Origin: Erwinia persicina NBRC 102418
GTDB lineage: Bacteria > Pseudomonadota > Gammaproteobacteria > Enterobacterales > Enterobacteriaceae
Reading direction: 5' to 3'
Assembly (NCBI RefSeq): GCF_001571305.1
Contig: NZ_BCTN01000011.1
Span: 1 to 64,000 of the forward strand
Length of the DNA: 64,000 nt
The first letter of the stretch is position 1; every line of letters starts with the position of its first letter. Shown here piece after piece: positions 11,766 through 20,816 of the stretch. The notes under the pieces were generated by a model. The model saw only the letters and a program-made list of their open reading frames with translations. It had not been told where the DNA came from and did not search any database. The position numbers were made by a program, and so were the translations under genes.

Positions 11766-12533
11766 ATGATGATGAAAATCGGGGCTGTGGCCCTCCTGCT
11801 GGTCGCGGGCAGCGCCAGCGCGCAGTCACATCTTGACCGTGCCATGCAAAGCAAAACCCTGGTGGTCTGCACCACCGGAGATTATAAGCCCTATACCTAT
11901 CTGCGTCAGGACGGCAGCTATGAGGGGATTGATATCTCCCTGGTGCAGTCGCTGGCAAAAAGTCTGGGGGCGGAGGTGAAGTGGGTGCCGACCACCTGGA
12001 AAACCCTGACGCCTGATTTTATCGGCAAGCAGTGCGACGTAGCCCTGGGGGGCGTTTCAGTGACGCTGAAACGCCAGCAGACGGCATGGTTCGCCAACCC
12101 GCTGGATACCGATGGCAAAATTCCCCTGGTGCGCTGCGCGGATAAGAAGAAATACCGTACGGTGGAACAGATGAACAAACCATCGGTACGTCTGATTGAA
12201 CCGGCGGGGGGAACCAATGAGGCCTTCGTCCACGCGTACCTGCCGAAAGCAAATCTGACGTTGTTTCACGATAACGTGACGATTTTCCAGCAGCTGGTGG
12301 ACAAAAAAGCGGACGTGATGATCACCGACGCCTCTGAAGCGCTGTATCAACAGAAGCGCTATCCGTCGCTCTGTGCCATTAACCCGGATAAGCCGCTGCA
12401 GTACGGGGAAAAGGCCTGGATGCTGCCACGCGATGACATCAGCTGGAAAATGTACGTTGATCAGTGGCTGCACCTGAGTAAAGCCACCGGTGAATACCAG
12501 CAGATTGTGCAGCAGTGGTTAGCGGGGAAATAA
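11766..12533 (+). CDS. pheC: PheC-type exported cyclohexadienyl dehydratase
   Basis: The 255-residue product has a signal peptide (cleavage likely after GSASA) and a type-3 periplasmic solute-binding fold. It matches Pseudomonas PheC at the characteristic blocks TTGDYKPYTYL, GGTNEAFVHAYL, DNVTIFQQLVDKKADVMITD and LLPRDD-type endings. PheC converts prephenate to phenylpyruvate and arogenate to phenylalanine in the periplasm. The GGTNE loop favours the dehydratase over an ordinary amino-acid-binding protein, and no ABC permease genes are nearby. Three consecutive ATG codons make the exact start uncertain by a few residues. Confidence 0.82.
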   Translation: MMMKIGAVALLLVAGSASAQSHLDRAMQSKTLVVCTTGDYKPYTYLRQDGSYEGIDISLVQSLAKSLGAEVKWVPTTWKTLTPDFIGKQCDVALGGVSVTLKRQQTAWFANPLDTDGKIPLVRCADKKKYRTVEQMNKPSVRLIEPAGGTNEAFVHAYLPKANLTLFHDNVTIFQQLVDKKADVMITDASEALYQQKRYPSLCAINPDKPLQYGEKAWMLPRDDISWKMYVDQWLHLSKATGEYQQIVQQWLAGK

Positions 12534-12540
12534 CGGCAGG

Positions 12541-12646
12541 CCAGGGCCAGGTCAAGTTAAAGGGGCGGCGGCGACTGGCCGCCCCTTGTCGCTCCACCCG
12601 CGCAGCGGGAAAGCGAAACCCCCTTAACCTTAAGGCCTGGCCCTGG
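12541..12646. terminator. nested inverted repeats between pheC and the aldolase gene
   Basis: The inner hairpin is GGGGCGGC/GCCGCCCC (12562-12569 with 12578-12585). Outer arms CCAGGGCCAGG (12541-12551) and CCTGGCCCTGG (12636-12646) are perfect inverses, and the imperfect pairing continues inward (TTAA...TTAA). It sits between convergent genes and probably terminates both. Confidence 0.6.
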
Positions 12647-12680
12647 ACCTTAAAACAGTGGCCCAAACCAAAGAGCTACC

Positions 12681-13544
12681 CTAACGATATAAATCCGCTT
12701 TACCCGTCGATCCAAACAGGGACATTTTATAGGCGATCACCGCTTTTGCCGCCTTGATCGGCTCCGGATAGATGGCATTCGGATCCCACCAGGCTTCGCG
12801 GCTGAGGATCTCACGCGCTTTGGCGAAATAGGCATATTTCATATCACTGGAAATATTGATCTTACCCACGCCCAGCGTCACGGATTCTGCTATCTCCGCA
12901 TCCGGGTTGGCCGATCCGCCGTGCAGCACCAGCGGGATCGACACGCGCTGTGAGATCTCGCGCAGGATATGCATTTGCAGCTCCGGCTTCATATCTTTTG
13001 GATAAATGCCGTGTGCGGTGCCGATGGCGACCGCCAGCGTATCCACGCCAGTCCGGGCGACAAAATCCTCAGCCTGATCAGGATCGGTATAAATGACCTT
13101 ACTGACCCCGCCCTCCACTGACGTGCCGGTATCACCAATGGTGCCCAGCTCGCCTTCCACCGAGATCCCCACCGCATGGGCCAGCTTCACCACTTCCTTC
13201 GTCAGCGCCACATTTTCTTCATACGGCAGCAGCGATCCATCAATCATCACGGAGGTAAACCCGCACTGAATGGCACGCTGGACGTGCTCAACCGATGCGC
13301 CGTGATCAAGGTGGATAACAAAAGGAATACGGCTGCGCAGGGTACGCTCACGCACATAGCCGAAGAACTCATCGGTCACGAACTCCAGTTCACTGGGGTG
13401 GATGGAGATGATCGCCGGGCTGTTACTGGCTTCCGCCTGTTCGACGACGGCGCGGATAAAGCAGCTGTCGGCCACGTTAAAGGCACCAATGGCGAAGCGA
13501 TTTTCACGGGTTGGTTTTAACAGTTCGTGCATAGACATCAACAT
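12681..13544 (-). CDS. class II ketose-bisphosphate aldolase (first of two)
   Basis: This 287-residue zinc-dependent aldolase belongs to the class II FBA/tagatose-bisphosphate (GatY/KbaY-like) family. Active-site features are complete: HLDHG with catalytic Asp80 and zinc His81, MIDGS, the glutamate in VEGELG, GTAHG with His178, LHGGS with His208 and the phosphate-binding VGKINIS. Family members cleave ketose bisphosphates to dihydroxyacetone phosphate and an aldehyde. The operon suggests the substrate is the PTS-imported sugar after phosphorylation. ATG 13544 follows AAGGAG. It is the last gene of the operon, 95 bases after the second aldolase. Confidence 0.88.
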   Translation of the reverse strand: MLMSMHELLKPTRENRFAIGAFNVADSCFIRAVVEQAEASNSPAIISIHPSELEFVTDEFFGYVRERTLRSRIPFVIHLDHGASVEHVQRAIQCGFTSVMIDGSLLPYEENVALTKEVVKLAHAVGISVEGELGTIGDTGTSVEGGVSKVIYTDPDQAEDFVARTGVDTLAVAIGTAHGIYPKDMKPELQMHILREISQRVSIPLVLHGGSANPDAEIAESVTLGVGKINISSDMKYAYFAKAREILSREAWWDPNAIYPEPIKAAKAVIAYKMSLFGSTGKADLYR

Positions 13545-13639
13545 GGTTGTACTCCTTAAGAGTCAGATTTTGGGCAAGACTTTCCTGCATCAGTGAAGGT
13601 CACTGACGGAATGCAGGGTGAACGGAATCGGATCAGGCG

Positions 13640-14491
13640 TTACGCTTTACCCACGGCGCCAGACCAGTTGAGATACTCAGTAACCACTTCGCGACAGGCA
13701 GATTCCATCACCGCCATCAGATCGGGGAGCTCCGCCTGAGGGTGCTGTTTTAGGGCCTGTTGCAGTGCGCTTTTTCCGGCTTCAAACACCGCCGCACCAA
13801 CGTTAATCTTTGCCACACCGTGCTGGCTGACGCGGCGAATATCCCCGGCCTGGGTGCCGCTGCCGCCATGCAGGGCCAGCGGTAGCGTTGAGGCGCAGTG
13901 CAGCGCCTCCAGTCGGGTAAAATCAATCTTCGGGGTCACGCCCGCAGGGTAAAGACCGTGAGCGGTACCGACCGACACGGCCAGCAGGTCAATGCCAGTT
14001 TGCGTGATAAACGGCACCACATCGGCCACCCGGGTCATCTTGACGCTGGCATCCTGCAGGTCATAGACCGGTGCATCAGCAATATGGCCCAGCTCACCCT
14101 CCACGCAAACCCCGGCGGTGTGCGCCATCTGCACCACCTGCTGAGTCTGGCGGATGTTCTCCTCCAGCGGAAAAGCGGAGGCGTCAATCATCAGACCGGT
14201 GAATCCGGCGCGAAAGCACTGACCAATCAGGCTAAAGTCGCGGCCGTGATCAAGACTGAGGGCTACCGGTACGCTGGCCTGCTCTGCCAGCGCCCTGACC
14301 AGCGGCAGCGCGACCGCCGGTGGGAAGTGTTCGCAGTGCCCCTGATAGATATTCAGGATAATCGGGGCGCGCTGTGCACTGGCGGCGTGAATGGCCGCAC
14401 GCGCGCTTTCCAGGTTGAAGCAGTTAATGGCTAACACCGCGTACTGTCGCTGAAAGGCATCGGCAATCACGGCTTTCATTGAGGCGTACAT
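13640..14491 (-). CDS. class II ketose-bisphosphate aldolase (second, divergent copy)
   Basis: The 283-residue product is a second class II aldolase, clearly diverged from its neighbour. It keeps the catalytic and metal residues: SLDHG (Asp81, His82), MIDAS, VEGELG, GTAHG (His178) and LHGGS (His208). Its N-terminus (CFNLESARAAIHAA) and its metal-site surroundings differ from the first copy, which suggests a different substrate stereochemistry or a non-identical partner. It starts 9 bases after the IIC gene ends. The exact sugar cannot be deduced. Confidence 0.87.
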   Translation of the reverse strand: MYASMKAVIADAFQRQYAVLAINCFNLESARAAIHAASAQRAPIILNIYQGHCEHFPPAVALPLVRALAEQASVPVALSLDHGRDFSLIGQCFRAGFTGLMIDASAFPLEENIRQTQQVVQMAHTAGVCVEGELGHIADAPVYDLQDASVKMTRVADVVPFITQTGIDLLAVSVGTAHGLYPAGVTPKIDFTRLEALHCASTLPLALHGGSGTQAGDIRRVSQHGVAKINVGAAVFEAGKSALQQALKQHPQAELPDLMAVMESACREVVTEYLNWSGAVGKA

Positions 14492-14500
14492 AACAACTCC

Positions 14501-15592
14501 TTATTCCAGAGTGAATTTAATGTCTTCGTCGCGCAGGCTGCCATCATCGACGTCGTTGAACTCTTCATCGGCTTCTGTCACGCGCTTTTTAATCAGCGAC
14601 AACATCACGCCGCAGATAACAGTGCCAATTCCCAGCGCCAGGCAGAACATCACGGGCTTAGTGAACAGCGGGACGACAAACATGCCACCGTGCGGCACCG
14701 GTGCCTCAACGCCCCAGACCATAATCAACCCGCCAGCAATGGCCGACGCCACGACACAGCTGCCGACCACGCGAAACAGGTCGCGTGCCGCAATCGGGAT
14801 CACCCCTTCGGTGATCATGCAAAGCCCCATCGGAAAGGCCGCCTTCAGCGCCTCTTTTTCGGCGCGAGTGTACTTGTTGCGCGTCAGCAGGAAGGAGAGG
14901 GTGATACCAAACGGAGGGATCATCGAACCGACAAACTTCACGGCTTCCGGGCCGTAAATACCATCGACCAGCATGCCGTCAGCGAACAGCGACATGGTTT
15001 TATTGACCGGCCCCCCAAAGTCAAAAGTGGCCATGGCGCCAAGGATCGCCCCCATCAGAAACTTCGATCCTCCCTGCATCGACTCCAGCAGATGGATCAG
15101 CGCTTTCTGTAGCCAGACGATCGGCTGACCAATAAAGGTCATCATCAGTAGCCCGGCAATGACCGTGCTCAGCACCGGCAGGATCATCACTGGCATCAGT
15201 CCCTGCATCGACGCGGGAAGTTTGATGCTGCGCTTAAGGACAAGCACGGTGTAGCCCACCAGGAAGCCGCCCAGAATACCGCCGATAAACCCGGTGCCAA
15301 TCTGCCCGCAAATAAAACCGACGATCAGGCCCGGTGCAAAACCCGGGCGGTCGGCAACCGACCATGCGATAGCGGCGGAGATCAGCGGGACGATCAGGCC
15401 CATTCCCCAGCCGCCGATCTGATTCAGCATCCATGCGACGGTCCCGGTCTGTTTACCGACGTCGGGGCCGCCGATCACCTGACCGAGCGCAATGCAGATC
15501 CCGGCGGCGACGATCAGCGGGATCATCCATGAGATCCCGGTCAACAGATGTCCCTTAATCTCTTGTCCCAGTTTTTTAGATTGACTGTTCAT
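14501..15592 (-). CDS. PTS fructose-family permease, IIC component
   Basis: This 363-residue integral membrane permease belongs to the PTS fructose/mannitol superfamily. It has about nine hydrophobic segments and the IIC signature FDFGGPVNKTM. The acidic C-terminal tail is cytosolic. It imports a sugar while IIB phosphorylates it. Unlike FruA it is not fused to IIB. IIA, IIB and IIC are separate adjacent genes here. It is preceded by IIB and followed closely by two aldolase genes. Confidence 0.92.
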   Translation of the reverse strand: MNSQSKKLGQEIKGHLLTGISWMIPLIVAAGICIALGQVIGGPDVGKQTGTVAWMLNQIGGWGMGLIVPLISAAIAWSVADRPGFAPGLIVGFICGQIGTGFIGGILGGFLVGYTVLVLKRSIKLPASMQGLMPVMILPVLSTVIAGLLMMTFIGQPIVWLQKALIHLLESMQGGSKFLMGAILGAMATFDFGGPVNKTMSLFADGMLVDGIYGPEAVKFVGSMIPPFGITLSFLLTRNKYTRAEKEALKAAFPMGLCMITEGVIPIAARDLFRVVGSCVVASAIAGGLIMVWGVEAPVPHGGMFVVPLFTKPVMFCLALGIGTVICGVMLSLIKKRVTEADEEFNDVDDGSLRDEDIKFTLE

Positions 15593-15613
15593 GGTGATCT
15601 CCCCTCAGAGTGG

Positions 15614-15928
15614 TCAGGCGCGTGCGAGCGAATCGGCCACTTTTTCAAGGAATTTCACCGGGGACTTAATCACAACATCGGTTTTTACCCGTACCACCGG
15701 TTTACCCTTAAAACGTTCCTCGCCGTTGATTTTGATATCCACCGCCAGGATCACCACGTCAGCGGCAGCGATATCTGCCGCACTCAGGGGATTCTCGGTA
15801 CCGATGGTGCCCTGGGTTTCGACCAGGATGTCGAAGTGGAGCGCCTTCGCGCCTTTAATCAGTTTTTCTCGCGCGATATAGGTATGCGCGATGCCTGCCG
15901 TGCAGGCGGCCACACAAACAATTTTCAT
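15614..15928 (-). CDS. PTS fructose-type IIB component
   Basis: This is a free-standing IIB domain of 104 residues. The phospho-acceptor is Cys9 in the loop VAACTAGIAHTYIA, which matches fructose-type IIB proteins. It receives phosphate from IIA and passes it to the sugar carried by IIC. The spacing to both neighbours is about 20 bases, which supports one transcript. Confidence 0.92.
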   Translation of the reverse strand: MKIVCVAACTAGIAHTYIAREKLIKGAKALHFDILVETQGTIGTENPLSAADIAAADVVILAVDIKINGEERFKGKPVVRVKTDVVIKSPVKFLEKVADSLARA

Positions 15929-15948
15929 GGTATGCCTCGTCTTCAGGG

Positions 15949-16419
15949 TTAACAGAGGTCTGTTTCCGCGTACTGGCTGAACAGTTCGATAATGCTGTCG
16001 GCATCCTGCTCTTGTAACAGTTGGGCTATCACGTCATCATCGGCCAGGGCACAGGCCACCTGAGACAGAAGGCGAATATGGGTGGTATTTTGATCTTCCA
16101 TGCGCACCGCAAATAAAATAATGCAGCGTACTTCGCTGCCATCGAGCGTTTCCCACGGGATATCGGTGCGGGTGCGGCCAATAGCCAGTGTGGTCTGTTT
16201 TACCGCCAGTGATTTACCGTGCGGAATGGCAATATGATTCTCAAACCCGGTTGAACCTTCCGCTTCACGCAGCCAGACGTCGTGCATAAAATCCTCTTTC
16301 GAGGTCAGGGCACCGTCCTCATACAGCAAATCAGTCAGTTCGCGGATCGCTTCGTCTTTACTGCTGGCGTTCATGTTTAATTTGACGCGCCGGGCGCTGA
16401 GAATCTTAGTGATATCCAT
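15949..16419 (-). CDS. PTS fructose/mannitol-type IIA component
   Basis: This 156-residue free-standing IIA domain (PTS_EIIA_2) has the phospho-histidine in ENHIAIPHGKS (His67). It accepts phosphate from HPr. The start MDITKILSARR at 16419 was chosen because AGAGG precedes it by about 8 bases. A longer in-frame version would run into the upstream regulator gene. The gene probably also phosphorylates the PRD regulator encoded 11 bases upstream. Confidence 0.91.
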   Translation of the reverse strand: MDITKILSARRVKLNMNASSKDEAIRELTDLLYEDGALTSKEDFMHDVWLREAEGSTGFENHIAIPHGKSLAVKQTTLAIGRTRTDIPWETLDGSEVRCIILFAVRMEDQNTTHIRLLSQVACALADDDVIAQLLQEQDADSIIELFSQYAETDLC

Positions 16420-16430
16420 CGGCAAACCTC

Positions 16431-18014
16431 TTAAATACAAGTTGAAAAGACGTGTTCTGACACCTTGATACGATCGGTTGCCTGCAGTAATTTGCTGGCA
16501 ATGACCTTCTCGGTGACGCGCTTAATATCGTCATCGTTAAAAAAAGCCGATACGTACACCACGGGCAGCGGCTGCTCGGCCAGATGAATGGTTGAGATGA
16601 TCAGCTCAATATCCTGCTGCTGGCAAAACGGGATCATTGTGCTGGCCGATACCACGCCAGCGACCACCCAGTCAGGGAACGCACGCAGAATGCGGCTTTT
16701 CAGCAGATGCGAAGTGCCAACACCGCTGGAACACACGATCAGGATGCGTTTATGGGCAATCTGCCGCTCCAGCGCAGCCTGAAAATGCACGGTCAGATAG
16801 CCAATCTCATCATCCGCAATCTCCGGTAACTGAAAGCGCTGGCACAGTTGCAGCACGGCGTGTCCGGTGAGCTGATAAATATCGCCCAGTTCCTGTTTAA
16901 TATCCTCCAGCAGCGGATTGCGGATGCGAATATGGTATTTCAGCCGGTTAAGAAGGGGTTTAATATGAATCAACAGGCCTTCATGTAGCAGACGGTCGTC
17001 CTTGAGATTGATATTAATCACCTCAGAAAAAGTTGCGATTAAATCCAGCGTTAAATGACGTGATTCACTATTGGACAGTTGACAGTACAGCGGCGGATTG
17101 GCGGAATTTTCTTCAACCACAATGCCAGATGAAATAATATATTGGTAAACAAACCACACTTCATCGCACGGTAATGTATTGTTAATTCTTTTTTCAACCT
17201 GGTCGACCATTCCCTGTGCAATATTAAAAACGATTTCATCGGCTTTCTGATTAATGTTTTCTTCGCTAAGAATAAGTGGGTTCCCCAGTGCCATTCGGTG
17301 CATCATGATTAATATATGCGTAAAGAGATTAATATAATAAGGTTCCCCTAATGGATACGTTAACTGCTGTTCCATCTGCTGTAAAAGCTGCTGAACAAAA
17401 AGCACATCCTCTTCACCAAAATAGTGCGTCAGCGCTTTATAGCTGCCGGGATCAAGGCGTGAAGGGTTAACTGCTCCGGGTTCCTGAAAATTCATCACAT
17501 CATTAATCAGCGAGGCCATGGCCTGGCGGATATGGTTTTCACTGCCTTCGATATGTGTTCCGCTCTGGCCACGTACCAGCGTCAGGCCAAGCGGGGCTAT
17601 CCAGCTTTCAATGATTTTCAGATCGTTAACAATAGAGGCGCTACTGATAAAGTAGCGCTCTGACAGCTTACTGATCGACGTTTCCCGCGGTGTGTCGCTC
17701 AGAAGCTGCGAGGCAATTTTTACCCGCCGTGAATTATTCACCAGCGCCTCTGCGCTCCCTTCCTCTGGCGTAATCAGTTGCTCTAACAGCATTAAACGCT
17801 GACTATCGTCGACAATCAGCATAATACCAATGCCTGTCTTTTTATCAGTCGTGATATTCCACTCGGTTAATAATGTTTCGATAAACTGGATATCCCGATG
17901 TACCGTTTTTTCTGACACGGCCAGCCAGCTGGCCATATTTTTAACCGGGACATGTTCCTGATGTTGCAGCAGATACTTCAGCAATTTATGTTGTCGTGAG
18001 GTAAGTAGTTGCAT
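16431..18014 (-). CDS. PRD-containing BglG/MtlR-type PTS regulator
   Basis: This 527-residue regulator has an N-terminal helix-turn-helix (about residues 1-60), a second HTH/Mga-like region to about 170, two PTS regulation domains and a C-terminal IIB-like domain. PRD1 shows His233 and His239; PRD2 shows His344, His350 and His410. The IIB-like domain has Cys428 in VCSSGVGTSHLL. It lacks the C-terminal IIA domain found in many MtlR/LicR relatives; the separate IIA gene immediately downstream may supply that function. It probably activates its own PTS-aldolase operon when the sugar is being transported. Confidence 0.88.
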   Translation of the reverse strand: MQLLTSRQHKLLKYLLQHQEHVPVKNMASWLAVSEKTVHRDIQFIETLLTEWNITTDKKTGIGIMLIVDDSQRLMLLEQLITPEEGSAEALVNNSRRVKIASQLLSDTPRETSISKLSERYFISSASIVNDLKIIESWIAPLGLTLVRGQSGTHIEGSENHIRQAMASLINDVMNFQEPGAVNPSRLDPGSYKALTHYFGEEDVLFVQQLLQQMEQQLTYPLGEPYYINLFTHILIMMHRMALGNPLILSEENINQKADEIVFNIAQGMVDQVEKRINNTLPCDEVWFVYQYIISSGIVVEENSANPPLYCQLSNSESRHLTLDLIATFSEVININLKDDRLLHEGLLIHIKPLLNRLKYHIRIRNPLLEDIKQELGDIYQLTGHAVLQLCQRFQLPEIADDEIGYLTVHFQAALERQIAHKRILIVCSSGVGTSHLLKSRILRAFPDWVVAGVVSASTMIPFCQQQDIELIISTIHLAEQPLPVVYVSAFFNDDDIKRVTEKVIASKLLQATDRIKVSEHVFSTCI

Positions 18015-18417
18015 CAGATCACCCTTAAGTTTTATTTATTTATCATTCCGGGTTGGATTTATCTTGTGCTGACTGAATGAGAGTAAATCTAGTTGCTGCC
18101 AGGCCAGCGGGCAATACTAAAGCTTGTCCCTTTGTGGGACAAAATTAAAACGACGTGGCGAGGTGAAATTATTTGAGAGGAAGATCACATTAACCTGGAG
18201 GGAAATAAATGTGATCCTGTTCTCATATTATTCCCTTTCTTCTTTCTGCTGCTCAACGCGTAATTTCGGCGCGAGCCCGTCACCCTTCGTTGCCTGCAGC
18301 CGGGCTTAACCGTTGATCCCTGTGACAGACCCTTATCAGATAAGGTACTATCCTCGCCAAACCTACCGCTGTGTGCCGCTGGCCCTTAACGCGCCGCGAT
18401 GTGAGGAAGAGAGAACA
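18015..18417. promoter_or_regulatory. divergent control region of the PTS operon and parC
   Basis: This 403-base gap separates the minus-strand PTS operon from parC. The part nearer the PTS operon is AT-rich. It contains the perfect inverted repeat TTGTCCC/GGGACAA (18124-18142), another pair GATCACAT/ATGTGATC (18183-18190 and 18209-18216) and a CRP-like site. Near parC the sequence CTTATCAGATAAG is followed by TACTAT, a candidate -10. No gene is seen. Confidence 0.55.
18210..18225. promoter_or_regulatory. CRP-like site near the PTS operon
   Basis: TGTGA-TCCTGT-TCTCA matches the CRP consensus TGTGA-N6-TCACA with one mismatch. It lies about 200 bases upstream of the PRD regulator start, a range seen for sugar operons with a distal promoter. 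Confidence 0.4.
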
Positions 18418-20694
18418 ATGACTGATCTGACGCAGGATGGTGCAGAGCGCCTTGCCCTGCATACCTTTACCGAGAATGCGTACCTTAACTATTCCATGTA
18501 CGTCATCATGGATCGTGCGCTTCCTTATATTGGCGATGGCCTGAAGCCGGTTCAGCGCCGCATTGTGTATGCAATGTCGGAACTGGGGCTGAGCAACAAC
18601 GCTAAGTTCAAAAAATCGGCCCGTACCGTCGGTGACGTGCTGGGTAAATACCATCCGCACGGCGACAGCGCCTGCTATGAAGCCATGGTGCTGATGGCAC
18701 AGCCGTTCTCCTATCGTTACCCGCTGGTCGATGGCCAGGGGAACTGGGGGGCACCGGACGATCCAAAATCCTTCGCCGCGATGCGTTATACCGAGTCACG
18801 CCTGTCGAAGTATGCTGAAGTCCTGCTGGGAGAGCTCGGTCAGGGCACCGTCGATTATGTCCCTAACTTCGACGGCACGATGCAGGAGCCGTCAATGCTG
18901 CCGGCACGCCTGCCGAATATTCTGCTCAACGGCACCACCGGTATTGCCGTGGGGATGGCGACCGATATTCCACCGCATAACCTGCGCGAAGTCGCGAAAG
19001 CCGCCATTGCGCTGATCGACAGCCCGAAAACTACGCTTGATGAGCTGCTGGATATCGTTCAGGGGCCGGATTATCCGACAGAAGCGGAGATCATTACGCC
19101 GCGCAACGAAATCCGCAAAATTTACCAGAGCGGTCGTGGTTCGGTGCGGATGCGCGCGGTGTGGAAGAAAGAAGACGGTGACGTGGTGATCACTGCGCTG
19201 CCTCACCAGGTGTCCGGGGCACGCGTGCTGGAGCAGATCGCTGCCCAGATGCGCAATAAAAAGCTGCCGATGGTGGAAGACCTGCGCGATGAATCCAACC
19301 ACGAAAATCCGACGCGCCTCGTGATTGTGCCGCGCTCCAATCGTGTGGATATGGAACAGGTAATGAACCATCTGTTTGCCACCACCGATCTGGAACGCAG
19401 CTACCGCATTAACCTGAACATGATTGGCCTTGATAATCGCCCGGCAGTAAAAAACCTGCTGGAGATCCTCAGCGAGTGGCTGGTGTTCCGCCGTGATACG
19501 GTGCGTCGCCGCCTGAACTTCCGTCTGGATAAGGTGCAGAAGCGCCTGCATATCCTCGGCGGTTTGCTGGTGGCGTTCCTCAATATTGACGAAGTGCTCC
19601 ATATCATCCGCTCTGAAGATGAGCCGAAGCCGGTGCTGATGTCGCGTTTCGACCTCTCTGAAACCCAGGCTGAAGCCATCCTCGAGCTGAAACTCCGCCA
19701 TCTCGCCAAACTGGAAGAGATGAAAATTCGCGGTGAGCAGGATGAACTGGAAAAAGAGCGGGCGTATCTGGAAGGGCTGCTGGCCTCTGAGCGCAAAATG
19801 AATACGCTGCTGAAAAAAGAGCTGCAGGCTGACAGCGATGCTTACGGGGATGACCGCCGTTCTCCGCTGCGCGAACGCGAAGAAGCGAAAGCGATCAGTG
19901 AAAGCGAGCTGGTGCCGTCCGAGCCGGTGACTATCGTGCTGTCACAGAGTGGCTGGGTGCGCAGTGCCAAGGGACATGATATCGACCCGGCAGGCCTCAG
20001 CTACAAAGCCGGGGACAGCTTCCGTGCCGCCGCGCGCGGCAAGAGCAACCAGCCGGTGGCCTTTATTGACTCGACCGGGCGCAGCTATGCGCTGGACCCG
20101 ATCACCCTGCCATCGGCACGCGGTCAGGGTGAACCGCTGACGGGCAAACTGACGCCACCGCCTGGCGCGGTGATCGAACAGGTGCTGATGGAGGAGGAGG
20201 ATCAAAAACTGCTGATGGCCTCTGATGCCGGCTATGGTTTTGTCTGCACCTTCAGCGATCTGATTTCCCGTAACCGTGCCGGTAAAGCGCTGCTGACGCT
20301 GCCTGCCAACGCCAGAGTGATGACCCCGATGGCGATCCACAGCAACGACGACCTGCTGCTGGCGATCACCAGCGCCGGGCGGATGCTGATGTTCCCGGTG
20401 GGCGATTTGCCGCAGCTGTCTAAAGGCAAGGGCAATAAGATTGTCTCGATTCCGTCGGCCCAGGCGGCCTCCGGTGAGGATAAGCTGGCCTGGCTCCTGC
20501 TGCTGACGCCGCAAAGTGACATTACGCTGCACGTCGGTAAGCGTAAACTGACGCTGAAAGCGGCCGATCTGCAGAAGTTCCGCGCCGAACGTGGCCGTCG
20601 CGGCACGCTGCTGCCGCGTGGCCTGCAGCGCATTGACCGGGTGGATGTCGATGGCCCGGCCCGTCCAGCCCCTGTGGATGACAGCGAAGAGTAA
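18418..20694 (+). CDS. parC: ParC, topoisomerase IV subunit A
   Basis: ParC is the DNA breakage/reunion subunit that pairs with ParE. The 758-residue protein aligns with E. coli ParC throughout: the winged-helix CAP region, the active-site tyrosine in [11 protein letters not shown], the coiled coil, and the C-terminal beta-pinwheel with [10 protein letters not shown]. The quinolone-resistance region reads [11 protein letters not shown], so the positions equal to Ser80 and Glu84 are wild type. The start [14 protein letters not shown] follows GAGGAAGAGAG. An upstream in-frame extension of 35 residues has no family support. The E. coli neighbour ygiS is absent. Confidence 0.97.
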   Translation: MTDLTQDGAERLALHTFTENAYLNYSMYVIMDRALPYIGDGLKPVQRRIVYAMSELGLSNNAKFKKSARTVGDVLGKYHPHGDSACYEAMVLMAQPFSYRYPLVDGQGNWGAPDDPKSFAAMRYTESRLSKYAEVLLGELGQGTVDYVPNFDGTMQEPSMLPARLPNILLNGTTGIAVGMATDIPPHNLREVAKAAIALIDSPKTTLDELLDIVQGPDYPTEAEIITPRNEIRKIYQSGRGSVRMRAVWKKEDGDVVITALPHQVSGARVLEQIAAQMRNKKLPMVEDLRDESNHENPTRLVIVPRSNRVDMEQVMNHLFATTDLERSYRINLNMIGLDNRPAVKNLLEILSEWLVFRRDTVRRRLNFRLDKVQKRLHILGGLLVAFLNIDEVLHIIRSEDEPKPVLMSRFDLSETQAEAILELKLRHLAKLEEMKIRGEQDELEKERAYLEGLLASERKMNTLLKKELQADSDAYGDDRRSPLREREEAKAISESELVPSEPVTIVLSQSGWVRSAKGHDIDPAGLSYKAGDSFRAAARGKSNQPVAFIDSTGRSYALDPITLPSARGQGEPLTGKLTPPPGAVIEQVLMEEEDQKLLMASDAGYGFVCTFSDLISRNRAGKALLTLPANARVMTPMAIHSNDDLLLAITSAGRMLMFPVGDLPQLSKGKGNKIVSIPSAQAASGEDKLAWLLLLTPQSDITLHVGKRKLTLKAADLQKFRAERGRRGTLLPRGLQRIDRVDVDGPARPAPVDDSEE

Positions 20695-20704
20695 TGCGCT
20701 CTGC

Positions 20705-20733
20705 CCGCCTGCGTATCACGGATACGCAGGCGG
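20705..20733. terminator. perfect hairpin between parC and plsC
   Basis: A 13-bp perfect stem CCGCCTGCGTATC/GATACGCAGGCGG has a 3-base loop. No T-tract follows, so it may be a factor-dependent terminator or an mRNA-stabilising element. Confidence 0.5.
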
Positions 20734-20816
20734 ATGTGCTGTCAGAAAAAATAGAATAAGCTCAGGCGCGCCTGGCGCTGCCTGGCGCGATACCTGCAAG
20801 TGATAATGAGGTTGTT

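Noticed and set aside
18313..18417. 35-residue N-terminal extension of ParC
   Set aside because: The extension runs through the promoter region and is absent from the family. ATG 18418 has a good ribosome binding site.
18892..19701. Long open frame antisense to parC
   Set aside because: It lies fully inside a highly conserved gene, has shadow-like His/Arg-rich composition and shows no domain or ribosome binding site.
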